64,000 nucleotides of DNA from Oscillospiraceae bacterium (GTDB lineage Bacteria; Bacillota; Clostridia; Oscillospirales; CAG-272): assembly GCA_015064685.1 (NCBI GenBank), contig SVRT01000013.1:5134-69133 (forward strand). Direction: 5' to 3'. The translations under genes and the position numbers were made by a program. Under the pieces are notes generated by a model. The model did no database searches. It was not told where the DNA came from and worked only from the letters and a program-made list of their open reading frames with translations. Of this stretch, positions 15,655 to 24,307 are shown in pieces (the first letter of the stretch is position 1; each line of letters begins with the position of its first letter).

Positions 15655-18270
15655 ATGAAAAACAAGATCGTGTGCGGCTCGAGAAACGCCGCAACTCTTG
15701 ACACAAAGCTTGAAAAGATCACCAAAGACCTCATTATCACCTCCCCCACAAGACTGTGCGGAGCAGAGATCGATGGAAACCTCAGAATAGAGAAAAGCGC
15801 CGCAGGAACGGTCATTTCGGACTGCGTGATAAGCGGAAGCATCCAGAATCTCGCTGATAATTTCGCTCTGCTGCGCTCGACCGTGAAATATTGCGGCGAG
15901 GGACTTACAGATAGCTCGGACGACGGTCTTTTCGTCCGCGATTGCACATTTGAAGGAGACGGGATAGCGATCTCCTCGCGCGCAAGCAACGTCGAGATCA
16001 CGTTCTGCGACGCGGCAGGCGACATCGTGCTTGGCGAGGGCGAAAACCTGATGGTAGCGGCAATTAAGTGCGACTCCGTACACGTATCCGGGGCGCGCAA
16101 CGTATCAATCGTAAAAAACAAAGCAAAGAATATCTCCGCCGATGGATGCCACGCGATCTATGTTATTGAAAACGAAATTGACAGCACCCTCTCGCTTACA
16201 GAAAACAATTATCTTATCGCCGACCTCAATAAAGCAACAGATATATCTTCAGACGGCAACGAAAACGTAAACGGTGACACCTTAGTCGACGTAAACGCAA
16301 GGCTCAAGGTAGGCGCAGACAAGAACCTTCTTCCCCACCTTGACAAGGATCTCTTCGTTGGAAAGCCGAGAAAGACGACCGTCCGCGACCCCGAGGCGGC
16401 GGAGGAAATGACCCTTCCGCAGTATATTATGTCTGCGGCAAAGACCGACGAGGTCATCTTCATCGCACCCGGCGCGTATTGCTCCGACGAGTCGATGATA
16501 TTTAATGCCGCAGAGTCGAATACCACTATCTTCGCATACGGCGTATATGCCGAGAGACAGAAGGATCTCTATCAGCATATGGCGTTCTACGACACCGAGA
16601 ACGTCACCGTCAAGGGCCTCGTCCTCGCCTTCAAGCAGCAGTCCTGCGGTCAGGTCTATATAGTCGGGCTTGAGGGACTCGACGAGAGCGGTAACGCAGG
16701 CTGGATAAGAGTCATCACGGGTGCAGGACTTATGGATGAATTTGCTCGAAGCGATGACCACTATTTTAAAAATATCGGTTGGGGCGGCGCGCATCGCGAT
16801 TTCTACGCATATATGGACGTTGATTACGGAGCCACCACACCCACAGAGCCGGACGGCACCCGCAAGGTGCTTATGTCCGCGCCGAAGTATAAGCAGCTCA
16901 AGGTCGGAGACGTCCTCTCCTGCCGCGCATCTAACGGACACGGCACGATACAGATCGCCCGCTCGGCAAATATCACCTTCTACGATTTCACGATGTACGG
17001 AAATGCGGCTGCATTTGCCTGGACAGAGAGCAATAATACCACCGCAACCACATACTACCGCGTCGCAAATACCACGCGTAACGGCGAGATAATCGACGAG
17101 GCGACCTACAATAAATATAAAGAGTACGAAAAGAAGTACGGCATCAGCTTTGAAATGAGTATCGATGAGGAGGGTCGCTTCCGCGGATCTCCCTGTCATA
17201 TCGGCTCTATCGACGCGACTCATACGATGAGATGCGGTCAGGGCTCGGTCGCAATCTGCTGTCTCTTTGAAAATATGTGCGATGACGGAACTAACCAGAA
17301 CCACACCCACGCTCGCCTCGCGGCGATAAACGACAACGGCGACGGCACCTCAACAGTACTCTATAAGGGTATGCAGCCTATGTTTTTCTATAACTGCAGA
17401 GGACGTGAGAAGTGCAAGGAGCATATCTGCGACGGATATTGCTCACCCTTCAAAAAGGGACACAGAGTCTACGTCTATAACTCGGGCGGTCAGCTCGTCT
17501 GCGACACACCCGCGCTCACGGAAACGCAAGATGAGGGAATCGGTATTGCGCAGGAATACGGCACAGAGTATAAGCTCTACTCTGTAAAGGTAGCAACCGA
17601 TGCCATCAACTTCAAGGCTCTTGAGGGCTACGACCTATCGAAGAACACACCTGAGGACGGTCCCGGCGAGAAGGTAATGGTCGATAATATGTCGCTCGCA
17701 TCGAACGGCTTCACCTTTGATAATACCGTCGTCCGCAATATCCGCTCACGCGGACTGCTTGTCAAGGCAAGCGAGGGCAGGATCGAAAACTGTACCTTCG
17801 AGAACGTCGGAATGTCCTGCGTAGCGATCCTCTACGAGATATTCTGGGGCGAATCTGGAGTCACCGAAAATATGCTCGTCAAGAATAACCTCTTCGATCA
17901 TACGGGCTTCTTCAATAACGTGAAATACTTGGCGCCGATCTCTATACACGGACTCGGATCAAGCGTAGACGAGGACTACCTGCTCTATAAGAATATCCAC
18001 ATCGAGGGCAACGTGATAAGAAACCGCACGACAGACCACGCAGTCTACGTAAATTCGGCAAAGGGAGTCAAAATAATAAATAACGACTTCGGCAATAAGC
18101 TCGCCGAGGATATCTATATCGAGGGCGCAGTAAACGTCGAGATCTCGGGTAATACCTACTCAGATCCGACTCTAAACCGCCGTGAGATCATCAAAGCCGA
18201 GCATATAAAGAATATCTTCGGCAGCGACGTCACCGAAAACGGCGCTCCCCTCTTCCCCGATAAAGAATAA
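15655..18270 (+). CDS. right-handed parallel beta-helix protein, probable carbohydrate-active enzyme
   Basis: 871 residues from ATG 15655, chosen because GGAGGAAGT immediately precedes it; the frame is open further upstream without a site. Strand-turn repeats of a beta-helix occur at both ends (GTVISDCVISGSIQNL, NITFYDFTMYGN, GRIENCTFENVGMSC, VKIINNDFGN, VEISGNTYSD). The middle (about residues 240-420) has EVIFIAPGAYCSDES and FYAYMDVDYGAT. It has no signal peptide or membrane segment, so it would act in the cytoplasm unless exported unusually. Similar folds are found in pectate lyases, GH28 and GH110-like enzymes; catalytic residues could not be assigned. It has its own promoter and terminators. 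Confidence 0.8.
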   Translation: MKNKIVCGSRNAATLDTKLEKITKDLIITSPTRLCGAEIDGNLRIEKSAAGTVISDCVISGSIQNLADNFALLRSTVKYCGEGLTDSSDDGLFVRDCTFEGDGIAISSRASNVEITFCDAAGDIVLGEGENLMVAAIKCDSVHVSGARNVSIVKNKAKNISADGCHAIYVIENEIDSTLSLTENNYLIADLNKATDISSDGNENVNGDTLVDVNARLKVGADKNLLPHLDKDLFVGKPRKTTVRDPEAAEEMTLPQYIMSAAKTDEVIFIAPGAYCSDESMIFNAAESNTTIFAYGVYAERQKDLYQHMAFYDTENVTVKGLVLAFKQQSCGQVYIVGLEGLDESGNAGWIRVITGAGLMDEFARSDDHYFKNIGWGGAHRDFYAYMDVDYGATTPTEPDGTRKVLMSAPKYKQLKVGDVLSCRASNGHGTIQIARSANITFYDFTMYGNAAAFAWTESNNTTATTYYRVANTTRNGEIIDEATYNKYKEYEKKYGISFEMSIDEEGRFRGSPCHIGSIDATHTMRCGQGSVAICCLFENMCDDGTNQNHTHARLAAINDNGDGTSTVLYKGMQPMFFYNCRGREKCKEHICDGYCSPFKKGHRVYVYNSGGQLVCDTPALTETQDEGIGIAQEYGTEYKLYSVKVATDAINFKALEGYDLSKNTPEDGPGEKVMVDNMSLASNGFTFDNTVVRNIRSRGLLVKASEGRIENCTFENVGMSCVAILYEIFWGESGVTENMLVKNNLFDHTGFFNNVKYLAPISIHGLGSSVDEDYLLYKNIHIEGNVIRNRTTDHAVYVNSAKGVKIINNDFGNKLAEDIYIEGAVNVEISGNTYSDPTLNRREIIKAEHIKNIFGSDVTENGAPLFPDKE

Positions 18271-18274
18271 ACAC

Positions 18275-18302
18275 AAAAAGGAGAGCATCGGCTCTCCTTT
18301 TT
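18275..18302 (+). terminator. terminator of the beta-helix gene
   Basis: GGAGAGC-atcg-GCTCTCC followed by TTTTT, starting four bases after the stop codon. Confidence 0.88.
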
Positions 18303-18311
18303 AATAAAATC

Positions 18312-18345
18312 CATCCCGACTCACCCGAGTCGGGATGCATTTTTA
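18312..18345. terminator. second hairpin terminator
   Basis: CATCCCGACTC-accc-GAGTCGGGATG followed by CATTTTT: an 11-bp perfect stem, ten bases after the first terminator and just before the boundary word at 18351-18368. Confidence 0.75.
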
Positions 18346-18350
18346 CCTCA

Positions 18351-18640
18351 TCAAATTTTGATTTGTCGAACTCTCGCGAATAGCCTTCTCCAGCGGAGAA
18401 GGGGGACCACCGAAGGTGGTGGATGAGGAGGTCGCCATTAGGACGCGCACCACGGGTGTATCGTGGATTTTGTCTTGTGGCATAAGGATTCTTTTGCAAC
18501 GAAACAAAGTCATTTTACAGACACAAAGCCATTGAAAGGGCGACCTCCTCATCCACCCAAAACGCACAGCGTAGGAGGATAGCCCACTACTCGCCTTGTG
18601 GCGTATGTCCCCCTTCCCCGCTGGGGAAGGCTAAACACAC
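18351..18640. repeat. gene-free inverted-repeat element, copy A3 (with a small insertion)
   Basis: Core 18382-18632, about 40 bp longer than A1, A2 and A4. The extra sequence lies in the right arm, between GGATGAGGAGGTCGCC (reversed) and the terminal CCCCGCTGGGGAAGGCT, and reads AAAACGCACAGCGTAGGAGG onward. The interior is shared with A4 (GGACGCGCACCACGGGTGTA) and A2. It separates two convergent genes. Confidence 0.85.
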
Positions 18641-18644
18641 CGAT

Positions 18645-20033
18645 TTACTGATCAACGTCCATCAGAGTACCGATAAAGAACGGTATCTTATTCTCCCAAT
18701 CGACGAGCATATACACGAACGGACGATCGAGATATACGTACTTTACCTCTTCGAAGGGCGCACAGCTCTCGGGAAACATTTCAACCACGGTCACCGCACC
18801 TGCGCGTGTTCCCTGCTCTCCAACCTCAATAAAGGTCTTGTGAATAACGCGGTTTATAAAGATATTCCCCATTTCCGAAGTTCCGAGAGCCGAAAAATCC
18901 GCACGTCCGCTATCAAATGCATTGACCATTCCCATACCCTTGAGTATCTCGGACATCTCAACGTCGTATTCCACCGTGAATTTCGGCATCGAGGTGTAGA
19001 GGAAAAGATCCGATCTCGCGCCGTCAAGCATCGATTGAAAATCTTCTCCGTTAAGAGTTGCAACGTACTCGGACACACTCACGCCCTCATTTGGAAGAAG
19101 CGCAACAAAGGCGTATTTGCTACCGCTGTATAGCTTGACAAACCCGGTCGCCATATCGTCCTCGAGGTAAAATCCGTCCTCACCGTGCATCATCTGAGTG
19201 TCCCGTACTGTGCCATCCTCACACGTAAACTTACCGTCACGCACGGCACTCTCGTAGTACACGTTCATCCACTCCGCGTCAAACGCGAGCGCATTGATAA
19301 GATACATAATAGCCTCTGGCGGTATCTCTTCAAGCACCTTTTCTATCATTCCGTCGGTCTCGTTTTTGACCCAGTCGTTTATATTGTTGAGCGTAGACTC
19401 ATCAAAGGGAGCCTTGTAAATATCCGCTCCGTAGTAGTCGGCATTGGTCTGCAGGAAATCTCCGTTTACCGAAAAGGTCTCGTCATCCCTGAACCAGATC
19501 GAGTTTGCAAGAGCCAGCTTGTACTTTTCTCCCTGCGGAAGTCCCTTGACGTAACTGCGGATAAATATGTTCAGCTCATCGGCACTCATTCCAAGCACAG
19601 ACTCCATCTGCTCGCGCGTCTCCCCGACCGCTCCGTTGAGCGTCATAGAAAGCGCACAAAGCACAGACAACGGAGAAATAAGAGTGTTTTTACCCGTTTC
19701 CTCAGACGCAGAAAAAAGATCAAAGGCAAAATCAGTCACCTTGACTATCTCATCAAGCTCCACCTCGGGAAGCTCGGTCCCGGCCTCGTCGGCTCTCGAC
19801 GAATCAGCCTCGTGTGCTTCGGTGTCATGCTCCTCTCTTTTCGACGAATCATCCTCGCCGGGCTCGGTCTTGCTTGAAGTGATATCCTCCATAAGATCAA
19901 TAGGTCCTCTGTCGGTCTTCTTTTCCTCCCTGCCGTCCTCCTTGCGCGATACCTCGTCGCAACCAATGACATTGAGACATATCACAAGCAATAAAACAAA
20001 AGCAACACATGTCAAAAATCTGTTTTTCTTCAT
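18645..20033 (-). CDS. serpin (serine protease inhibitor) lipoprotein
   Basis: 462 residues. A lipoprotein signal (FVLLLVICLNVIGC) and an acidic Ser/Glu-rich linker (to about residue 95) precede a full serpin fold: NTLISPLSVLCALSMTLNGA, YLINALAFDAEWM, the hinge GEQGTRAGAVTVVEM, and the C-terminal DRPFVYMLVDWENKIPFFIG. Aligning the hinge with alpha-1-antitrypsin (17 residues from the first hinge Glu to P1) gives P4-P2' as M-F-P-E-S-C, so P1 is Glu followed by the usual P1' Ser. That predicts a Glu-specific or unusual target protease, but the P1 call depends on an ungapped loop. Such proteins protect gut bacteria from host or rival proteases at the surface. There is no partner gene. Confidence 0.92.
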   Translation of the reverse strand: MKKNRFLTCVAFVLLLVICLNVIGCDEVSRKEDGREEKKTDRGPIDLMEDITSSKTEPGEDDSSKREEHDTEAHEADSSRADEAGTELPEVELDEIVKVTDFAFDLFSASEETGKNTLISPLSVLCALSMTLNGAVGETREQMESVLGMSADELNIFIRSYVKGLPQGEKYKLALANSIWFRDDETFSVNGDFLQTNADYYGADIYKAPFDESTLNNINDWVKNETDGMIEKVLEEIPPEAIMYLINALAFDAEWMNVYYESAVRDGKFTCEDGTVRDTQMMHGEDGFYLEDDMATGFVKLYSGSKYAFVALLPNEGVSVSEYVATLNGEDFQSMLDGARSDLFLYTSMPKFTVEYDVEMSEILKGMGMVNAFDSGRADFSALGTSEMGNIFINRVIHKTFIEVGEQGTRAGAVTVVEMFPESCAPFEEVKYVYLDRPFVYMLVDWENKIPFFIGTLMDVDQ

Positions 20034-20160
20034 TCATTCGCCCTCCTTTAAGTCTTACAAACCTCGGGCACCAATTTTTCTTTGCACCCTTCACACAATA
20101 AGTCGCATTTTTTCAAAAAAGGTTACAGACTTTTTTCGCTTTTTTGCAAATTATCCGATC

Positions 20161-20199
20161 GAAAAAGCAAAACAGCCCCCTCCGACGGAGAAGGCTGTT
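20161..20199 (-). terminator. terminator of the aconitase X operon
   Basis: Minus strand: AACAGCC...TCCGTCGGA...GGCTGTT followed by TTGCTTTTT. It lies 24 bases after the swivel-subunit stop codon. Confidence 0.75.
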
Positions 20200-20222
20200 C
20201 TCTTTATGCCTCGCGGCTTTTT

Positions 20223-20669
20223 TTATTCTTCAACCTCAACGACTCCGTCTTCCTTGACGGTGATCTTCATACCGTCCTTGACGTAATTGAGAAATTCCTC
20301 TCCGAGGCAGTCAACGACGGGCATCGTGACCTCGTCGCACCAAACGTCGGCAAGAATCGCTCCCGCAGCGGCGAGCGAGTCGATATGCTCGGAAAAGAGC
20401 ATGCAAGCAGGCTGACGCTTCATAGCGCAAGCGCAATAAAGCACGAGGCCTCCCGTAGTCGAGCCTATCGTCATAGGAAGGCAAAGCGCCTTGCCCGCGG
20501 TGGGCTTGCCGAAAAGATCGGGATTGTTCTGGTCCTTGCAGGTCGCAGTCTCGTCACCGAACTGAAGCGCGCCCTGGAGAGACGCAAGCGTATTGAATCC
20601 ACCGCGCGTTACCACAGCCTCAGCCGTAACGCAACCGGGTGTAACTACTCTTCCCTTGAATTCTTTCAT
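20223..20669 (-). CDS. aconitase X swivel-domain subunit (DUF126)
   Basis: The small subunit of the heterodimeric aconitase X family. 148 residues. The swivel-domain pattern is clear: GRVVTPGCVTAEAVVTRGGFN, then FGKPTAGKALCLPMTIGSTTGGLVLY, in which the ligand-facing Ser/Thr cluster lies. It pairs with the catalytic subunit encoded just upstream; the start overlaps that gene's stop codon by four bases. Substrate is uncertain: family members dehydrate cis-3-hydroxy-L-proline (bacteria) or mevalonate 5-phosphate (archaea). Confidence 0.9.
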   Translation of the reverse strand: MKEFKGRVVTPGCVTAEAVVTRGGFNTLASLQGALQFGDETATCKDQNNPDLFGKPTAGKALCLPMTIGSTTGGLVLYCACAMKRQPACMLFSEHIDSLAAAGAILADVWCDEVTMPVVDCLGEEFLNYVKDGMKITVKEDGVVEVEE

Positions 20670-21946
20670 TTCTTCTTTCCTCCCTTCGTAAGTGCCTCAA
20701 GTATCTCGTCATCGGTGTAATATCTCGCGGTGGTGTAGGTGCGGAGCTTGTTCGAGGACGTAATAACGGGCATCGACTTGCAAAGCGGATTGTTCATATA
20801 CATAAGAGGACAGATGTAAGACGTGATAACGCCCATCGCCTTAAGTCTTACGGCGTAGCCTGTGTTGTTGAATTCCTTGAGTACCGCAGGCGAGGATGTG
20901 AACACGGTGGGGATAAGCACCTTCTTGTGTCCCGACTCGTTGAGTGCCGCATCAAGCTTGTCTGTCCAGTCCTTGAGCTGCTGGAGAGACATATGAGGAC
21001 AACCCATAAAGCAAAGCTTGGGCTTCGCGTCCTCCTTCTTCCACATAACGGGATAATTCGCCTTGACTCTCTCAAGCTCGGCGTCGTCAATAACGTAAAC
21101 CTGCGCACCCTCGGCAATAAGGCTCTCGCCCATATCGACCGCCTCGGGAGTAAGTCCGTCAATGTGATAAAGACCGACCGCCCCGTTTGAAGCGGTAGCC
21201 GCACCGAAGTCCTTGAGATAAGTGCAAGCCGCGTCGTTAAGCTCGTTGCCGATCCACTTGTCAAGGCCGTAAACGTAAGGCACAGCCTCCATAACCTTCA
21301 TACCGATAGCAGATCCGAGAAGCTGAGCCTCGGGCTTCTTCTCCGTCTCAATCTTGACGATCCAGGTAGCTTTTCTTCCCTCGTCGGTAAGCAGACCGAA
21401 ATAAGGAACGTAGCCCACGATCGAACCCATAATATCCATAATTCCGGAATTTCGGTTGCATCTTGCGCCGAGAACCGAGTTCGCGTAAACGACCGCGCTC
21501 GACTCAGCCCAGGAAAGCACCTCTCCGCGCTCAGGCTTGTTGCCGACCTGATCAAAGTAGCACGCGCAGGTGAACGCATCGTCGTTCATAAGACCAAGCT
21601 CCTTGAGCTGACCCTCGTACATTTCCTGCGTCGAGTACATAAACTTGTTAAATACGAGATTCTGCAAAAAGTTCGCGGGAACGTTCTTGTCGAGCGGACG
21701 GGGATCTACCGAAAACTTCTGCTGAGAGACTGCGCCCGCGTCGATAAGCTGCTGCATAAGATCGAAAACGGGAGTCATCATCTTAAGACCGAAGGATGTA
21801 ACGAGGTGATTGTACTTCGACGTTACAGGCACCATTTTTTCAGCTCCGAAGGCGTCACCGTACATAACGAGAGTCTTCATGACCTTCGCCATGACCTCGC
21901 CTGCCGCGCCGTCAAGTATAGCCTGCTGTTCCTGATTTAAAACCAT
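20666..21946 (-). CDS. aconitase X catalytic subunit (DUF521)
   Basis: About 426 residues; a dehydratase of the aconitase superfamily that uses one iron-sulfur cluster. Family words are TSKYNHLVTSFGLKMM, ARCNRNSGIMDIMGSIVGYVPYFGLL, LCFMGCPHMSLQQL and KAMGVITSYICPLMYMNNPL. Cys in GARCNRN, FMGCPH and YICPLM are the likely cluster ligands. ATG 21946 has GGAG eight bases upstream; ATG 21964 lies before it. In bacteria this split form usually acts on cis-3-hydroxyproline. A reductase gene lies directly upstream on the same strand, suggesting a small catabolic operon, but no proline racemase or pyrroline reductase is beside it. Confidence 0.9.
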   Translation of the reverse strand: MVLNQEQQAILDGAAGEVMAKVMKTLVMYGDAFGAEKMVPVTSKYNHLVTSFGLKMMTPVFDLMQQLIDAGAVSQQKFSVDPRPLDKNVPANFLQNLVFNKFMYSTQEMYEGQLKELGLMNDDAFTCACYFDQVGNKPERGEVLSWAESSAVVYANSVLGARCNRNSGIMDIMGSIVGYVPYFGLLTDEGRKATWIVKIETEKKPEAQLLGSAIGMKVMEAVPYVYGLDKWIGNELNDAACTYLKDFGAATASNGAVGLYHIDGLTPEAVDMGESLIAEGAQVYVIDDAELERVKANYPVMWKKEDAKPKLCFMGCPHMSLQQLKDWTDKLDAALNESGHKKVLIPTVFTSSPAVLKEFNNTGYAVRLKAMGVITSYICPLMYMNNPLCKSMPVITSSNKLRTYTTARYYTDDEILEALTKGGKKK

Positions 21947-21975
21947 AACATTTTCTCCATTCATTCAATATTTCA

Positions 21976-22089
21976 ACTCGCGCCACGCGCGAATATCACT
22001 TGCCCGAAGGGCAAATATCACTGCGTCACGCGTAATATCACTCGCGCTTTGCGCGAATATCACTGCGATGAAGCTTACAGCTTCATCGC
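21976..22089. repeat. array of short hairpins with constant 9-nt linkers (array 2)
   Basis: Four to five palindromes with unlike stems are joined by AATATCACT: CGCGC-cac-GCGCG, TGCCC-gaa-GGGCA, GCG-tca-CGC, CGCGC-ttt-GCGCG, and finally GCGATGAAGCT (22065-22075), loop TAC, AGCTTCATCGC (22079-22089). The last right arm is the end of the reductase coding sequence and its loop holds most of the stop codon. It lies between two genes of one operon, so the hairpins would be in the mRNA. Confidence 0.9.
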
Positions 22090-24144
22090 TATATCCCACG
22101 CGCCCCAGATGACAGTGCGGAGATTTCCAACCTTCGCCGCGTCACCGATCACGTGAACGTGACCCGATTTCTTTGCAAGAGGAGCGGGATTGTATCCGAC
22201 CGACATAATAACGCTGTCAGCCTTGACCTCACTCGTCTTACCTTCCTTGTCGGCAACGACGACTACGCCGTCACCGATCTCACGCACTCCCGTCTCAAGA
22301 AGCACGGGAACAGAGTTGGTCTTGAAGAAATCGCGCAAATAGCTTGTATTTGCAAGGCAGATACCGGGAGTCGTGACAAGGTCGTCCTGCATCTCAACAA
22401 TGGTAGGCTTCTTGCCCTGGAGATAAAGCTCGTAAGCGATCTCACAGCCCGTAAGACCTCCGCCGATTACGGTGACGTTCTCGCCGACCTCGGCATTACC
22501 GAGAAGGAAGTCGATAGCCTCGATTGCCTTTTCAGCTCCCTTGATCGGGATCTTCTTCGCCACAGCACCCGTCGCGATAATGACCTCATCGGCACCGAGA
22601 GACTTTATATCCTTTACCTCGGTGTTCATTCTGACCTCAACGGGATATTTCGCAAGCTCGCGGATATACCACGCGATAAGCGCTCTGTCCTTCTCCTTGA
22701 AGGAGGGAGCGGCAGCAGCGATAAACACGCCGCCAAGCTTGTCTGTCTTTTCGTAAAGTGTGACCTTGTGTCCGCGCTTTGCGCAAACGATAGCCGCCTC
22801 CATACCGCCGATACCGCCGCCGACTATGGCAACCTTCTTCGACTTCTTGGCAGGCTCAAGGTGATATTTTTTCGACTGCATAGTCTCGGGATTGAGAGCG
22901 CAACGTGCAAGTCCCATAGTGTCGGTAAGATCCTGCGTGTTGGCGTGACCCTTGCTCGAGGAGAAGTTGAAGCATCCTGCGTGACAGCAGATGCAGGGCT
23001 TGATGTCCTCAAGTCTGTCCTCGATAAGCTTGGTTATCCACTCGGGGTCAACAAGGAACTGGCGCGCAACACCGACTGCGTCTATCTTGCCCTCGGCAAC
23101 CGCTTTTGCGCCCACCTCAGCGTCCATTCTTCCCGCGCAAACAACGGGAATATCAACGAATTTCTTTATGTGAGCAACGTCCTCAAGGTTGCAGTTCTCG
23201 GGCATATACATCGGGGGATGCGCCCAGTACCATGAGTCGTAGGTTCCGTTGTCCGCGTTGAGCATATCGTAGCCCGCATCCTGAAGGTACTTCGCCGCTC
23301 TCTCGGACTCCTCCATATTACGGCCGACCTCAACGTAGTCCTCGCCGGGCATCGCGCCGTAGCAGAAGCCCTTCATCTTGGACTCGACCGAGTAACGAAG
23401 GGATACGGGATAATCCTCGCCGCACGCCTCCTTGATCGCCTTTACTACCTCAGCGGCAAAGCGGTAGCGGTTCTCAAAGCTTCCGCCCCACTCGTCCTCT
23501 CTCTTATTAAAGAACTCGATGGCAAACTGGTCAAGAAGATAGCCCTCGTGAACTGCATGAACCTCAACGCCGTCAACACCCGCGTCGCGGCAGAGCTTTG
23601 CGGTCTTGGCAAATGCCTCGATGATCTCGTGTATCTGCTCGACCGTCATCTCGGGACACTCAATGTCGTGCGCCCAGCGAGAGGGCTGAGGAGAGGGAGA
23701 CGCAAGCTCGTGGCTCGTGTCGATTATCGGCTTGACGATAGCGCGTGTGAACTTGTTTTTGTGAAGAGGAGCCACAAGCTCGGTGATCGCCCAGGAGCGC
23801 CCCATACCCGCGGTGAGCTGGATAAAGAGCTTCGCGCCCGTCTTATGTATCTCGTCCATAAAGACCTTAAGCTCCTCGAACATCTTCGGGTTCTGCCAGA
23901 GCCACTTGCCCCAGAAGGTGTCGCGCAGAGGTGCGATTCCGGGAATGATAAGACCTACGTTGTTGTTGGCGCGCTCGAGAAACAGCTTTGCCGCCTCCTT
24001 ATCAAAGTGACAACCCGTAAGCTCAAACCAACCGAAAAGCGACGTGCCTCCCATAGGACACATAACTATACGGTTCTTGATCTCCACGTTGCCTATCTTC
24101 CAGGGAGTGAACAAAGCGGAATACTTCTTGTCCATGTTTTCCAT
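22075..24144 (-). CDS. NADH:flavin oxidoreductase, old yellow enzyme/2,4-dienoyl-CoA reductase type
   Basis: About 689 residues in the three-part layout of enoate and dienoyl-CoA reductases. The N-terminal FMN barrel starts ALFTPWKIGNVEIKNRIVM and has GVDGVEVHAVHEGYLLDQF. The 4Fe-4S ligands are CICCHAGC plus a later ARCALNP. The C-terminal FAD/NAD half has GGGIGGMEAAIVCAKRGHKV, VIGGGLTGCEIAYEL and HVIGDAAKVGNLR. It would reduce an activated C=C bond with NADH under anaerobic conditions; the substrate is unknown. ATG 24144 is chosen for AAAGGAG eight bases upstream. Its stop codon forms part of a hairpin array, then the aconitase X genes follow. Confidence 0.9.
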   Translation of the reverse strand: MENMDKKYSALFTPWKIGNVEIKNRIVMCPMGGTSLFGWFELTGCHFDKEAAKLFLERANNNVGLIIPGIAPLRDTFWGKWLWQNPKMFEELKVFMDEIHKTGAKLFIQLTAGMGRSWAITELVAPLHKNKFTRAIVKPIIDTSHELASPSPQPSRWAHDIECPEMTVEQIHEIIEAFAKTAKLCRDAGVDGVEVHAVHEGYLLDQFAIEFFNKREDEWGGSFENRYRFAAEVVKAIKEACGEDYPVSLRYSVESKMKGFCYGAMPGEDYVEVGRNMEESERAAKYLQDAGYDMLNADNGTYDSWYWAHPPMYMPENCNLEDVAHIKKFVDIPVVCAGRMDAEVGAKAVAEGKIDAVGVARQFLVDPEWITKLIEDRLEDIKPCICCHAGCFNFSSSKGHANTQDLTDTMGLARCALNPETMQSKKYHLEPAKKSKKVAIVGGGIGGMEAAIVCAKRGHKVTLYEKTDKLGGVFIAAAAPSFKEKDRALIAWYIRELAKYPVEVRMNTEVKDIKSLGADEVIIATGAVAKKIPIKGAEKAIEAIDFLLGNAEVGENVTVIGGGLTGCEIAYELYLQGKKPTIVEMQDDLVTTPGICLANTSYLRDFFKTNSVPVLLETGVREIGDGVVVVADKEGKTSEVKADSVIMSVGYNPAPLAKKSGHVHVIGDAAKVGNLRTVIWGAWDIAMKL

Positions 24145-24176
24145 AAAGAAAACTCCTTTCATATTTATACGTATAT

Positions 24177-24205
24177 ATTTTACTATATATTTCGTTCCAA
24201 GTCAA
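24177..24205 (-). promoter_or_regulatory. promoter of the reductase-aconitase X operon
   Basis: Minus strand: TTGACT (24200-24205), 17 bp, TAAAAT (24177-24182). Confidence 0.8.
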
Positions 24206-24244
24206 GTAATCAACAAAAATAAAAGACGGACTGTATACCCTGTA

Positions 24245-24273
24245 TTGACAGTTTTTTCCGTCTGTGCTATAAT
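24245..24273 (+). promoter_or_regulatory. consensus promoter of the membrane protein gene
   Basis: TTGACA (24245-24250), 17 bp, TATAAT (24268-24273). AGACGG and CCGTCT lie on either side of the -35 box and could form an operator. Confidence 0.88.
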
Positions 24274-24307
24274 AAAAGTGAAGAAATGAGAGAAAAGGAG
24301 GCAAACA

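Noticed and set aside
16282..17310. A 342-codon minus-strand frame inside the beta-helix gene
   Set aside because: No ribosome binding site or protein-like motif; a shadow of the plus-strand gene.
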